DNA of 64,000 nt, from the NCBI RefSeq assembly GCF_030704535.1, contig NC_081810.1:372501-436500 (forward strand), in the 5' to 3' direction. Of this stretch, positions 25,081 to 38,130 are shown in pieces. The translations under genes and the position numbers were made by a program. This DNA comes from Vitis vinifera (lineage: Eukaryota > Streptophyta > Magnoliopsida > Vitales > Vitaceae). The first letter of the stretch is position 1. The number at the start of each line of letters is the position of its first letter. The notes beneath the pieces are model-generated. The model had not been told where the DNA came from. It was given only the letters and a program-made list of their open reading frames with translations, and did no database searches.

Positions 25081-26879
25081 TCTCCTCCTTTTTGTCACAA
25101 AAATGACAAAGATGAATACGATAAAGTAGTAAAAGAATGTAAAAGAGAGACAATGAAACAAAAAGATATTGAGCGATTAAGCACTTAATACTCCAGATCA
25201 AGAGATAAGAATAATTTGAACACTCCTTTAAGCGTTCGAAATGCCCTCTTTGACATAAAAACACTAATAAATCAATATTTTAACTTCAAAAAGGCCTAGA
25301 AAGTAGTGATAGGAAAAAAAATTCAACAAGGGCTTAATTAACTGAATAAACTTGAAATATGAGAAAAAATAGAAATAAATCAAGTAAAAGAATCCAAAGA
25401 TGTAATGTCCCAACAAACAAAATTGAGATATTGTATCTAGAGAAAAAATTTAATCACCATCTTAGTTTAGAAAGTAGTTCAATATCAATCGGGATGAATT
25501 AGGACTAAAATAAACTAATGATATTAATTATTAATGGTATCAACTTATTGTCTAATTCTATATCTTGAATTTGAATTCTTGGGAGATACTAAACCATGCC
25601 AAGATCTAATTAATTCACATTCAGTCAATTTAAACTAAGTTTGTTGGATTTCTATTTAACACGACAATCGTTGATCTATATACAACACAATTTTTCTCAT
25701 CCTCAATTTTATATAATCATTTTATTTTGAAAAGTGGAGGCATTGTACACCATTTATGAAAAATCATATTTTCACCCATGATTGTCTTATTCCACTTAGA
25801 AAGTGTTTCCAAATTTTGCAAGTGATGACATAATTTTCTTTCAAAGAATCTTGACTTTTTTTTAGCCAATATGCCATGAATCACTTCGATAAAAAAAATA
25901 TTGAACTTAGTCAAACAAAATGTGTGTTAAGTAAAATAGGCATGATGGACATTACTTCTAAAAATACAAAAACTACTTATTAGTTAGAATTAATAATTTT
26001 TGTTTACCTTGATTCACTACCTTAAGGGTGATTAAAATTATTCTAGGGAAATAAAATCAAATCTTGAGGATCCAATATATTAATCACAAGCCTTAAACTT
26101 TAGATATTTAAGTATTTACTAATAAATCAAGTAAATAAGGTATCTAGAGATACCCTAAGAAGAATTGGGATAGGCCTAGGAAAAAAGAATGGTCAATAAT
26201 AGTAAAGAACCTTAGACCCACACCTAACACTCCCCTTAAGATAGATGCCCACTCTCAAACACACTAAACAGTACTAAAAAGAAGTCATTTAAGAAGAAAG
26301 GACCCTTACCAAAACCATAATGCTAGGATAAAGAATAGAGTAATACAAAAACGTCCTAGGCTATGTGACATAATGTGCTAAGTAAATTTAAAAACTCCTA
26401 AAGATTTTCTAGGATTCAAATTACTATAAGAATTTAAAGGAACATCTTTTGACTTAATTAAACCTCTATTCTAGAGATTGAGAAGGTCTTCTTTCTTTAT
26501 CCAAATTTGCTTTATCCTAAGAGGTGTATTAGGAGTGCCTCTTTGATTTCTAAGCTTAGTGTTGATTCTTTTTCATTTTCCTTTGTTAACATTCATAATG
26601 TGATTTTTTTAGGAATTTTGACTTGTCCACTAGCCTTTTTAGCTAAGACTCATATCTCTCAAATATTTTGCTAAATCATCTACCTTGATTGTATCCAATT
26701 TTTTTATTTTTTTATTTTTAAGTACACCGAGAGGAAGTCCTAGAAGAGGCTATAAGCCAAGGAGTTTCCTCTTTGCTCTTAACAAAAACTATTTCTCTAT
26801 TAGTGAGTCTTAATCTTGTTAATATAGCCTAGACCTCTCTTATCTTCATGAGATTTACTCTTATCAATTATTTCATTTA

Positions 26880-28230
26880 AATTTTTTATCCCAAGATGAA
26901 AGGTCCCACTTTTTGAATAAACAAATTTTCTTTGATAATCAATCTCTTGAGTTAGATCATTATTTCTCTCTGGAAAAGATTTATGCTCAAACTCAAGAAA
27001 TCAATTTTTTTTTTAATATAATCTAACTTTTCTTCATTTAACATACCAATCTCATACTTTTGTGATTCATAGGCATGTGAGTGACATTGTATTAAATGTT
27101 GATATTATCAACCATATTTTTAAGGAAAAAAACATTCTCATCATCATCATACTCATAATCACTACCTATATCATACTTGGAATTATAGAAGCAACAAATG
27201 CAAGACAAACATTTTGGTCATACTTGTGGTTCTTAGAAGTATTGGAATCACTCTTGTTAGAGTCCTTGTCACTCCAAGTCGCCTATATAGACTTTTTGAT
27301 ATCCTCAAGACTAATACAATTAAGAGATACATGTCGTAGTCCTCCACAGTTAAAACATTCAATCTTTTTACCATTAGATAATCCCTTATCTTTTTCTTTA
27401 AAAGTATTTTAAGGTCTTTTGTTCTTTCCTGAGTCTTGTTTCCTATTGGTTTTTTTGTTTGTTGTAAAATTCTATTGCATCTTTAATTTGTTTTGACATT
27501 AGGGTTAGTTGTTTTATTCCTACGTATGTTTTCAGATTTTTTTTTAGGCCATTTCCCTTTATTTTTTGAAGCCTTAAAAGCCAACTCTCCAAGCTTTTGA
27601 GAATCAAGGAGCATCATTTCATAGGTTTGAAAAGAACCAACAAGTTCATCGATTCTTATGGAATCAACATCCTTGTTTTCCTCATGACTGTGACCTTAGG
27701 CCTAAATCTTGTAGGAAAAGATCTCAAAAATTTTCTAATCACTTTTAACTCAAGGATTATTTTCTCCTAGGTTAAAAAATGAATTCACAATATCACCAAG
27801 CTCTGAATGGAATGCAAAGAAAGTATGATCATCTTATATTCTAATGCTCTCAAATTTTGAAGTGAACATTTGAGTCTTAGACAACTTCATAACAAAAGTG
27901 TTCTCATGGGTTATCAAGAGGATATCCCAGGACTTCTTAGCACGTTTATATGTGAGTATCCTAAACTCGCTAGGACTAACCACATTAAAAATGTTGTAAT
28001 GGACTAGAATGTTAGCCTTACTTCCTTCATTATCTAATTTGTCTCATTCTTGTTTGGCCTTAAGTTCACCAAAGGATCTTCCAATTCTATCCAATTTTAA
28101 TGGTGGCCCCCATCCAAATTTTATAGTGTTCCAAACCCATCCTCCTTGCTTCTTTAAGAAGAATTTCATATGGGCCTTCCAATGGGATAGTTGTCACTAT
28201 CAAAGTAGGGCGAATTAGTAATGGAAGATC
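26880..28230 (-). pseudogene. copia gag pseudogene (zinc-knuckle polyprotein remnant)
   Basis: Read on the minus strand with frameshifts and stops. In order: WKAHMKFFLKK (28.1-28.2 kb), the usual gag start motif; a helical middle part (KRAKKSWDILLITHENTF, then DELVGSFQTYEM); and a CCHC zinc knuckle CFNCGGLRHVSLNC (about 27317-27358, spacing C-X2-C-X4-H-X4-C). Next comes ATWSDKDSNKSDSN, the acidic segment that often follows the knuckle in copia polyproteins. It cannot make a full protein. Coat protein of a retrotransposon in origin. Confidence 0.75.
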
Positions 28231-28317
28231 CTACCCTTTATTGGTCTATATTGAATTAGGATCAATTTTTTTTTTATTATTATTAAAAATTCTTGCTTTG
28301 ATACCAATTTAAAAACT

Positions 28318-29133
28318 TGAATGAGTGTTTTTCAAAGATTTTAATACAAGGCTTGAAGTTTTCAATTCAATTAATTATTTGAGAGTGAAAAATAATTAAA
28401 AACAATCAACTACAGACAAGACAAATAATTTTTTTTTCTTTTAAAAAGGTAGAAAACCTCTACACAAAGTGTGAAGATAAAACCATGAGTTTAGAGATCT
28501 CGAATCAACAATCCATTATATGATATTAGTACATAGAATTCCCTGGCATACATTGCCTTTATAAAACTTACTCTCTAGAATCTATACTACAATCCATGTT
28601 TGTGATGTAGCACCTCAAGTGCTCCAGTGGATCTCACCTCAACTTTTAAAGGGGTGTAGGCTCCTTCAATAACCTGAAATTAGTTCAACATCTTCTTTGA
28701 AAGTTTTTGGGAATGAGAAGGCAAGTTAGGTTTTTTTTTAATGATCAACATCCAACCAAAGATCTTTTTAGGCAAGGTATTTATAAGATGTATACAAATA
28801 GGACTCAAACTAGGATTTCCAAAATAAATTCAATTACAATTGTAAAATCAATGTATAAAATTGGAACTTTGCACTCGAGCACCCTTAATTTTTTTTTTAA
28901 ATATTTTAAAAATATGTTTGCTCAATTTTAAAAACCTTGAGTCCATTACAAGCCTTATATAAATTTTATTAGCTTTTCTCAGGCTTTTCTATGCTAACTT
29001 GTGTCTATCTGATTGATCATGCAACAACTTTGAGTTTTCAATGAAAAGTATAACATATAATCTAGAAAAGTCCTATGCTAGAATAAATAGAACAAAATTA
29101 CCAACTTAAATTATATAACCTAATATACCAACA
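28318..29133 (-). repeat. 5' LTR of the copia element
   Basis: 816 bp, the partner of 21946-22839. The boundary next to the primer-binding site is uncertain by about 10 bp because the spacer between LTR and primer site would be 11 bases, longer than usual. Confidence 0.8.
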
Positions 29134-30540
29134 AACTCTATAAATAAATATTAATCACATTGTGCTTATTCTTTACTATTTTCAACTCATATCTATAATT
29201 CATATTAAGAGTTATCACATTTTACCAATGTTGTCACTCAATTTTGCAAACTTGATGTGAACCATCTGCTTAGCTAGCTTGAACTTAGATCATTTGACTT
29301 GGATCACTTTTGGATTGCGACCTACTTAAAAGCTCTGGAGTCCATCTCTTAAGGGTCCTCGTCCTACTTCCTTGCTAGCTTCTTACACTTTGGGATCATT
29401 TTTATCCCCACTCTCCCTTTAATTTCTGTCCCCCACACTTTTAGTCTTCTACTCTATTCCCTTCTTCAACCCTGATACCTTATTATTTTTCCTCTCCTAT
29501 TTCAACCTTACTTCCACCTAATATATATTTATATAAATATAACTCATTTTTAGAGTTAAAAGAAAGCATTTGCTGAATTAAGAAAAGACGAGATTTATGA
29601 CATGTTTACTAAACTTTTCAAGAAAGAAAATGAAAAGAAAAGAAATCAAAATTGGAAGGTAAGTACAAAATAAAAGGAATTACAATCAAAATCAAAATTT
29701 CATTGAGGTGTTTACAATAACATTAGGAAAGGAATGAGAATGCAATTGATTTGTTTGAATTATTTACCAACGGTAATGGAAACATGATGAAATATATAAT
29801 TTTTATTATAATGCTCTTATATAAAAAAATTTCACATTTATCATTATAAAGATAAAACTCATTTCTTAAACTTATTATATTTTTCTTTTATAATGCTGTT
29901 TGATTAAATAAATTTAATATGAGTAAAAAAAACTTTTTATTTATTTATTTTAAGATACATATAAATTTGCGTGAATAATTGTATTTATTTTATTTTATAT
30001 TTATGATTGTCAAGTAAGAAAATGTTAAATGATTGAGTATAAGAGTGAAATTATTTCTTGAATTTATTATAACTTTTTAAATAAAAAAATCCTCCTATTA
30101 TAAATTTGATATTTAATTAATTCATTCTCTCCTTCTATTAATAAAAATTATTATTCATATAACAAATAGCAACAATATGGATATTGTATTATTAGAGGCA
30201 AAATAATTAGGCAATTTACTTGCAAAATTTGATTCCTCAACTTCGGGAGATCAATCCAACTCATGAAGAAGGGTGGAAGAATGAGATCCTCAAATTTAAG
30301 CAGTGCTTCTCATTCCAAATTCAAGTAAACACAGGAATAGATAAGAAAAAGAGCCGCTAGTCCATTTTTCAATGGAATCAAGTAAACATATCATTAGAGT
30401 CTATTTCTCTATTTAAAAATGAATTAAATATGAGTTTTGAGTTGCATCTGTATAATTGAATAGTAATGTCTTTCATTTAAATTAATAAGGTAGAAACATC
30501 ATAATTTTGGAAAATACTATACCAAAACTCAACCATGCGC
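29134..30540. other. intergenic AT-rich DNA, possible MITE
   Basis: No gene. Between about 29603 and 30392 the ends ATGTTTACT and AGTAAACAT are inverted and flank an AT-rich interior, which would fit a MITE of about 790 bp; target duplication not resolved. Confidence 0.35.
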
Positions 30541-30546
30541 AATACC

Positions 30547-31103
30547 TAGGGGTGCAACTTGGACGGGTTGGCCTGACCCAACTCAACCCAACTCGATATT
30601 TAAGTGGGTTTGGGCAAATGTTTACAATATTTAGGTTAAGCTTAGGGTTCAATTCTCTCAACCCGAGTTCAATTTGGGTTAAGATTTGAACAACCTTTGT
30701 CTAATTTGAACCAATTTAATGTTTTTATAATGTTTATATAATTTAAAATAATATTAATTTTCTTTTTATCTTGAAATTTTGTATTATTTATTATTTAAAT
30801 TTTGGTATAAACATATAGAAATTAAATAAGAAAAAGAAAAAAAAAACACTATGGATGGATTTTAAATTATGCAACCCAATTAATCCGATTAATTCAAGTC
30901 TAACTCGATAAACTTGAGTTTAACCCAATCAATTTGAGTTTAACTTGACTAACCTAAGTTCAACTTGAGCTTAGAAAAATGAAGTTAGATTAGGCTAGAG
31001 TTAAGTATCTTGAATTAGAAATTAGATTAATTGTTTTTTAATTTGGTTTGGGATTGGGCTTACTATCAATCCAATCGACCGATCCACCCAAGTTGCAACT
31101 CTA
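30547..31103. mobile_element. hAT-like MITE with 25-bp inverted ends
   Basis: 557 bp, non-coding. The left end TAGGGGTGCAACTTGG and the reverse complement of the right end TAGAGTTGCAACTTGG agree at 19 of the first 25 positions. Flanking octamers GCAATACC and ACAATATA share a core CAATA, so an old 8-bp duplication is possible. The interior has repeats of a CTCAACCC/AACTTGAG motif. Confidence 0.6.
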
Positions 31104-31469
31104 ACAATATATAGCATTGTCATATACCTTGAAAAGCTTGAATGACCCAAGGATGCAAGTGTGTCCTTGCTTTCATTCACCTCACTACCACAAAAGAAAT
31201 TAAGAAGTATATTCTACCGATATGTATATACACCAAAACACAATAATCGACAATTAAAACAAAAATAACTGTCATCAGTATTACACACAGTATCATTCCC
31301 ATCACTGAATAGTTTTTCCAAATCATAATTGTGGAAGATATATATATATAATATCCTCCACCAGTACTACAAACTTATTTTATTAAAATTTGGCCTTCAT
31401 AATTGACAGCCAAACTGCAAACTTCCACACTTGCATAATAACAAAAACCAAATGCTTGGATGAATGGTC

Positions 31470-34400
31470 TCAAATGCTGTAAGATAGAGAATCATCAGAG
31501 TCCCCAGCATTGTTCACAGACACCACCAGTGGACTCCTCACATAATGGAACCCATCTGTCCACACTATCTCCCCAAAGTCATACCTCCCTTGAGACTTCT
31601 TCTGTGGTTTCAGAGTCACATAGTAGGTGTGTTCTTCCTTAAAGCATGAGAAAAATAGAATCCTTGGCCAGATTGATACCTTAACCCCACAAGGATTCAC
31701 AATACTAACAAAGTAAACTGCTGTTTTTTTGGGTCCCACATTACGAACAGTCCTCTTGATCGTCACTGTGGATTGGAGGTTGGAAACTGTGATTGAAGGA
31801 TAGTTTAGGTTTGAGATGGATTGGTCTTCTTTTGAACAGCTAACATGGGTTCCAGGAAGAACAATGGCCTTTATTTGTTCTCTGGTGTATCCAATATCGC
31901 AAAGGTAGGCAATGTAGTCACTTGCCTGCATGTCATAAACTAGCCCTGGATCCATTGCCTTCAAGGGATTTAAGTGGCCAGCACCAATGTCAAAGGGATC
32001 TGCAACTTTCCTTGATCCACCGGCTAGAATACTGTCATGAGTGCTATCCCTGTTGTAAGCTGAGAAACAGTTGAATGGTGGTATTAGGAACATATATGTA
32101 GTAGTAGCGCCGAATGCAACTTGGTTTTGTCATCAGCTTTTGGAAAAAAGTGCACGAGGAATAGATTAGGTTACTTCCTAATAGTTTCCCTATGGTCCAT
32201 ATAATGATTAACTTCCAGTCGTGTAGTTATTATTTACTTTAAACCCAGAAGTTCCTCATAAAAGAAATCGCCTCAATCTAACGTGAGATATCACAATCAC
32301 TGAATTATGATGGTACATGTAACCATTTGTTCCTTTCATGTAAAATATTGTATGCTCTATGTTGACACGATGTTCTCATCATGTCCATAGAATTGCATGC
32401 GGGACAAAACAAATTCTCAATTCTCACACTGAGGTTGGGAATTGGTTTTTTGATGTAGGATATCACAACATCGGATATCACGGTACATGACCTAACAAAA
32501 CTGAAAAACCTAGAAGATATGTCACTGAAGTCATTTAATTTCTTCTTACCGGTAGTCATGATAGCAGATTTAATGGCTGCAGGAGACCAGTCTGGGTGGG
32601 CTGATTTGATAAGGGCAACAACTCCCGTTACATGAGGGCACGCCATTGATGTCCCGGACAGAAAATTCCAGTTCACAGACCGCTTGTCACTTGATGATGG
32701 AGCTGGAGGAGTAACAGGAGGCCATGCTGCCATTATACTAGCTCCTGGAGCACTTATGTCTGGCTGTTATAGGAAGATCAAATCAAACAAAACTGGCTTA
32801 TATATCCGATCGATCGATTGGGGTTCTGGCCAAAATATCATTCATCATGTAACATATATATATATATGGATTAGATAGATACCTTGAGAATATCAGATGA
32901 AACTGTGTTAGGCCCTCTAGAAGAGAAGTGTGCAATTGTGGGTGCCGGTGACTTTCCGATAGTCGTCTTACTAGGTGATATCACCACAGGTTTTCTATAT
33001 CCAAAAGATTCAATTTAAGGTTTGTGAGTATCCAAATTAAAGCTTGAGTTTCATTTTATATATATATATATATATATATATGTTTGAGTACTCACGGAGC
33101 ACTATCAATGTATTGACGGAGTTTAGTTCCTTGATTTTGGTTGATGCGGACAGTGGGGATTATATCAGTTTCGGCAATCTGATCAGTCACAGGCAAAGCA
33201 TAGATCAACCCGGAGGCACCAATGTTCACCACTGCAACTTCTGCATAACCAATGTCGCTTGGAGTGTTGGAGAAGCATAGGATTACCATCCCTTCTGCTG
33301 TTTTATTTCGCGAATTCTCCGGAGAACAGTTCCTGGACATGATTGCAGTAATATGGAACAAGAATATCAAATGAAAGATTCACTAATATTGTCTGCATGA
33401 ATGCAGTTAATTTACTAAAAGATTGATGCTACTAGGGGCGTGCATAGTTGTATTCAGTTCGGTTTTGGGCATTAAGATCAAATTGATCTGTTCTGATAAG
33501 TTTCATACATTAAGAATAGAACTAATTAAACTTTAAAAAGGAGTTAATCGATTTGGTTTAATACTAATAACCAACTTTGGTTCGCTTCAATTTGGTTTGA
33601 CAATAATTTTTTTTTTTTTTTTCAATTTGGCCAAAGACCAAAAAGGTCATGATCGGGCATTGCAATCCAAAAGGTTTTGAGTAAGATTATTATAGCAAGT
33701 TCCCTTATAGCATGTTCAAATTTCATCATTGTAGCCCTTTTGAACAGTACTACTATCAAAGCTGGTCGCACAGAGAGAGGGAGAGAGAGGTTACCCGTCC
33801 CTAAAAAAGGTCCTTGCAGGAGCCAACTTCCCCTTAACTTTTTTGGTAACAAAGCCTTCTCCCTGAACACATCAGAGCTAAAATATAAGTACGACATGCA
33901 TATGTGCTAGCTTCATGAGTCAATACATTTATAAATCTGGCCTGGTTAAGGGACTGATTAATCATAGTTGATTATGATGGGTGAAATATGGATTGTTTCT
34001 TATCCAGAGAGTTAAAATATATAGAGAATTTGTGTCATTTAACCACCCATTATAATGGGGAAAAGGCATGCTGAATATGAATCTTAAACGGCAAATCAAA
34101 TTACCATGACAGAAATGGTCTTATCCAGTAGTATCTTGGTCGGAAATGATCGATCAATAGTTGAAGCAGCTACACAGATGCTCCATGGGGCAACATTTCC
34201 AACACTAGACGGTGCAGGCCCATCGTTACCTGCTGAGAATACCACACTAACACCCAACTGCATTGCATGAAAGGAACCGATACCCGCCTGGGATTTAAAG
34301 AATGGCCTCAGTGGTGGTCCTCCACCAAATGAGGCTGAGATCACATGAACTCCATCATGCAAAGCGTTATCAAAACCTGCCATTATATCTGCTTCGGAGC

Positions 34401-36163
34401 ATATTCCTTCTAGGCCTTCGTTCCAACATACTTTGTACACTGCTAGCCGAGTCCTAGGCGCTCCACCCCTAGCAGTGCCTTGCCCAAAGCCAAAGGAGCT
34501 TACATTTTTAACTACGGACCCAACTGCTGTTGAGGCTGTATGTGTACCATGACCAACAAAATCTCGAGGCGACTTATAGTCGAAGGTTCTAGGGTTCACT
34601 GGCCCAAATTCTTCTTCAAACCCCTTGTGGTAGTATTGGGCACCAATTAACTTTCGATTGCAGTCCCTTTTGGGGTCAAACATTTCACCTTTAACACATT
34701 TTCCTTTCCAACATGAAGGAATAGGCCCCAAGCAAGACTCTTCCTGGAAACTCTTAGATTCTGGCCAAACACCTTATATGTCATCAATGAAGCAAATGAT
34801 CAGTACATGAATAAATACACAATTAGATATACAGTTAAATTAATTATTAAACTGCATAAAATGCATATATATCTGTACCCAAATTGAAATTTTATAATAA
34901 ATTAAAAAAAAATATCCATTCTCCAAGGACTAGCATTCTTTTCTATGTACATATTATTTATCTCCAAAGGGCCATTAAACTTTTCTCTACATGCATGGAT
35001 TGGGTACACAAAAAGCTCAACTGCGGTCATGGAGAGGATCCCACCATAGATTTCCATGCAATATTTACATGAAATATTTGGTGAAGGAGCAACATAAGCT
35101 GGTAGGGGCACCGGCCCAGATTAAATGATTTCATGTTTTTCTTTTTTCTGAGTAGTAACCAAAGATCGACATTCATATCCCACAAATTCCAGAAAGATCA
35201 AGCAGTGCATTCATACCATGAAATAGCAGCTAGGGTTGGATTAATTGTGTGGTTGCTCTTAAACCCATTCATAAAAAAGTGAGCACTTTTTTGCATGCGA
35301 AAAAGAAACAGAAAAAGAGAAGAGTCGGCAAACTTAGGGTTTCCGAACAGGAAGAAGAAAAGGTGTCAACTGAAGTACCTGAATCAAGGACTCCGACAAC
35401 TATGTCATCACCATAGGCTAGCTGCAATGGAGTCACTTCACTGCTCTCGTCCAAAGTGAGACCCATGAAATCCCAGCTTCTGGTTGTGTGCAATTTCATC
35501 GTCCTGCTCCTAAACACTGATACCACTCCTTCCATCTCTGCAATTGGCCTCTCCTTGTATTAGTTCTTCCTTAATAAACTTTACTCAAGACTTTTAAGGA
35601 AGGATCTTGAGTAGAACTAAATGGGTCATGGATAAAATTAATTTAAGCAAGAAATAAAGAAAAAGAAATAGTTAGCTCATTACTGGCTAATATGTTTGCT
35701 TGATTTTCATTGAGCTTTGCTGCAAACCCTGAGAAGCTATGCTTGTAGTGATAGAGAATGGATTGCTTTGCCGCTTCTTCACTATAAGAGGGGGAAAAAA
35801 TTCAAAGAAAGACAGGAATGAAACTAAGTGAACTTCAAACAGAAAATGCTCTAACTTCAAACTTCACTGGACATCTAATTAAACGTTCATACCATTCAAA
35901 CACATTAGATAGGAGTTGGTGATGGTGTTTTGAAGTGAGAAGAGGATCATGGGACTGGTTGAGCCCTAAATAGACTATGTAAACCTGTGGAAAACAAAAG
36001 CAAATCATAAAAAGATAAGATGAAATCATGATTAGAGAGGGGAATGAATAAAGTTTGAAGCACTTTTAGGCAATAAAGTTACATTAGATGTAGGTGTGGC
36101 TTGAATAAAATAGATGGAAAGTGAGAAGAATAGGCCCCAAAAACACTGAAAAGAAGAGGCCAT
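31470..36163 (-). CDS. SBT3.18: subtilisin-like serine protease, SBT3.18-like
   Basis: Secreted serine endopeptidase of the plant subtilase (S8A) family. Ten exons (minus order): 36083-36163, 35893-35984, 35684-35781, 35379-35537, 34105-34772, 33795-33862, 33096-33332, 32883-32994, 32550-32763, 31470-32059; 2319 bp, 772 residues. The N-terminus ([19 protein letters not shown]) is a signal peptide, followed by the I9 propeptide ([16 protein letters not shown]). The catalytic set is intact: Asp142 in GVLDSGVWPES, His218 in GHGTHTAS, oxyanion Asn326 in FSAGNDGP and Ser544 in [13 protein letters not shown] insert lies near residues 390-470 and the C-terminal Fn3-like domain after about 660 ([22 protein letters not shown]). 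The [11 protein letters not shown] and IWPRILFFS segments match my recollection of Arabidopsis SBT3.18. Ten exons is intron-rich for a subtilase. Substrate unknown. Confidence 0.95.
32270..32495. repeat. diverged TRIM remnant in SBT intron 9
   Basis: Contains GATGTAGGATATCACAACA (32453-32471) and CCATAGAATTGCATGCGGGA (32384-32403) and ACACTGAGGTTGGGAATTGG (32427-32446), clear relatives of the LTR start and internal domain of the tandem TRIM at 10675-11346. Heavily mutated, no intact ends. Confidence 0.6.
33430..33625. repeat. hAT-type MITE fragment in SBT intron 6
   Basis: Starts AGGGGCGTGCATAG followed by TCAGTTCGGTTTTGGG, a terminus common to plant hAT MITEs, with further GGTTTGGT-like motifs inside and a poly-T tail region at 33607-33621. 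Opposite end not resolved. Confidence 0.4.
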
Positions 36164-37762
36164 TGTCTCCCTATGGAAGAAACACATAGTGGATTGGGAT
36201 TAAATAGGGAACTAAAGGTTGGTTTATGATTTCCGAAGAAGGTGGTCAAACAAAGGATGGTTGTAGAGTGCGTGCATTAGAAGGCTATCCAAAGCTGCAA
36301 GAACACTGACATGCCTCCATGGCCATGATGATATTTTTCCTTCAAAGCTAGTTGATAAAGATGGGTATAAGCCTCTTCTTCTCTCTCTTTCTCCCATTAA
36401 ACGTATTCATTAATGTAGCACTATACCGATCTAACTTAGGGGAAATTGAGACCACCTTCATGAATAGCATAAAGAGAAATGCATGTGGGCTTCATCATTT
36501 TTTCAGAATATAATCTTTTTCAGCCTTCTTCTTCTTGTGAATAATATAATGAGTTGACTAAGATAACAATATTACTGTATTAGTTCGATCTTAGAACTAG
36601 CTCAACTTGACATTTTCTGAGTTATTACTAGAAAAATGCATGTGAAGCTCATGAACTCAACCATATGGCCTTCCTACAGATCAAAAACATGTTGGACAGT
36701 TCTGACCACACTGCACAAATTTGTATCCAGAATTTAGTGCATTTTCACTTATGTGATGCTTAGAGTATAGTATGATAATAAGCTCTATAGAAGATAATTA
36801 GCTTTTACTGAAGATGCCTATGTTAGTATCTTCCTTCTTGAGGAAATGCAACCCTAGATACTTTTTGTACTAATTATAAATGATTAAATAGTTTGTCCTA
36901 GATAGCAATGGAGATGGGAATTTGATATAGTTCTTAATTACAGACTAGATTGTATTAGAAGCCAATATAAGCACATCTAGTAAGAAATCAATTCCATTGC
37001 TAGCTCGTCAGCTCTGGATGCATCTTTATGAGTGATATAATTAGGGTTTGCATCACAAATTCATGCTTTTCTCCAATCTTAGTATTTTTTAATTCTGATT
37101 AAATTTATTTTATTCCTCATTCATTTAGTTGCCCTAACATGTCTCCTATGTGTTAGGACCATGATCTAAAAGATCAAGGAACCAACCTTTGTACACAAGG
37201 ATCATCAAAGGTCATTGTAAAGTTCCCATTGTACAATGAAATACTAATTTTACTTGAAAGGTCAAATTATTTGCAATCAATTGAATCATTGCTTAGCAAT
37301 TTTTTGCTCTATACGTTGCGTAGATTAGATGCAATAGCGTTGCGTTCAATTGGGTTGCGTGATCGCAGGTTTAAAATCAAGGGCTCCAGCCTTACGAAGC
37401 ACGCTTTACCCTCCAAGATAGACTTCACATCATTAGACCTTCTTCCATATGAACACTGAGAAGATGCTTTGTTGATAGGCATACAATTTCAGTCATGAAA
37501 TCTATAATTGCTACTTCATATGCATCATAATTTTGAAAGATGTAAAGCATTCAGTTTGCTTTCATAAGCAGGGATTTCAAGTGCAACATAAAGATTAATC
37601 TCTCTTGGGCCAGTTTAAAAGTCATTTGGAGTATATGGCTAAATTTAATCCACCTTTTAGAACAATAATTTGTGTTAGAAGAACAAGAATCCAATAAAAG
37701 TTACTCCAAACTAAGCCAATTACAATATACAGTATGTGTTAAAGGTTTAATATGTATATATT

Positions 37763-37834
<72 letters not shown>

Positions 37835-38130
37835 TTTGGTATCTAAAGTTGAAACAAGGATATTTAATTTTAAAACATAGGTTATACTTCACTATTGCAA
37901 GTAGAGAGCATAGATATCACATAATACTAATAGAGGAAATACGGTGTGGAACCCGCTTTCTGGCCATCTTATGACATTTTAATATCCATTTATATAGAAT
38001 AGTTTGAGAATGATACTTCATTATGAAACAGTGCAAGCTGCTAGCCAGCAAAAAGCTAAGATGAAGTGATGTATAGGAAAGCAGTCTCATCTACTTCAAG
38101 GGAGAAGTTAAAATGACTTCAGATGTTGAA
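36164..38130. other. intergenic: SBT upstream region and AT microsatellite
   Basis: The first few hundred bases should hold the SBT leader and promoter. The only clear structure further on is an uninterrupted AT run at 37766-37831 (66 bp, 33 units). No gene or RNA recognised. Confidence 0.4.
37766..37831. repeat. (AT)33 microsatellite
   Basis: Perfect dinucleotide run of 66 bp; likely highly variable between individuals. Confidence 0.95.

Larger units (their letters stand above)
21946..29133 (-). mobile_element. degenerate Ty1/copia LTR retrotransposon
   Basis: Two long direct repeats (21946-22839 and 28318-29133) bound an approximately 5.5-kb internal region. Read on the minus strand, the LTR begins TGTTG. 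Inward of the 5' LTR lies TGGTATCAAAGCAAG (28292-28306), an initiator-Met primer-binding site, and just before the 3' LTR the purine tract AAGAAAGAGA (22841-22850). The gag part is recognisable at about 26880-28230; I could not recognise protease, integrase or reverse transcriptase between 22.9 and 26.5 kb. The element is old: stops in gag and LTRs that differ by substitutions and indels. No clear target duplication. Confidence 0.8.

Noticed and set aside
25717..25914. 65-residue minus-strand frame in the copia interior
   Set aside because: Looked for integrase or pre-integrase motifs (HHCC zinc residues, DDE) and found none.
37672..37974. Open frames on both strands at the AT microsatellite
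   Set aside because: Translated simple repeat (alternating Tyr and Ile).
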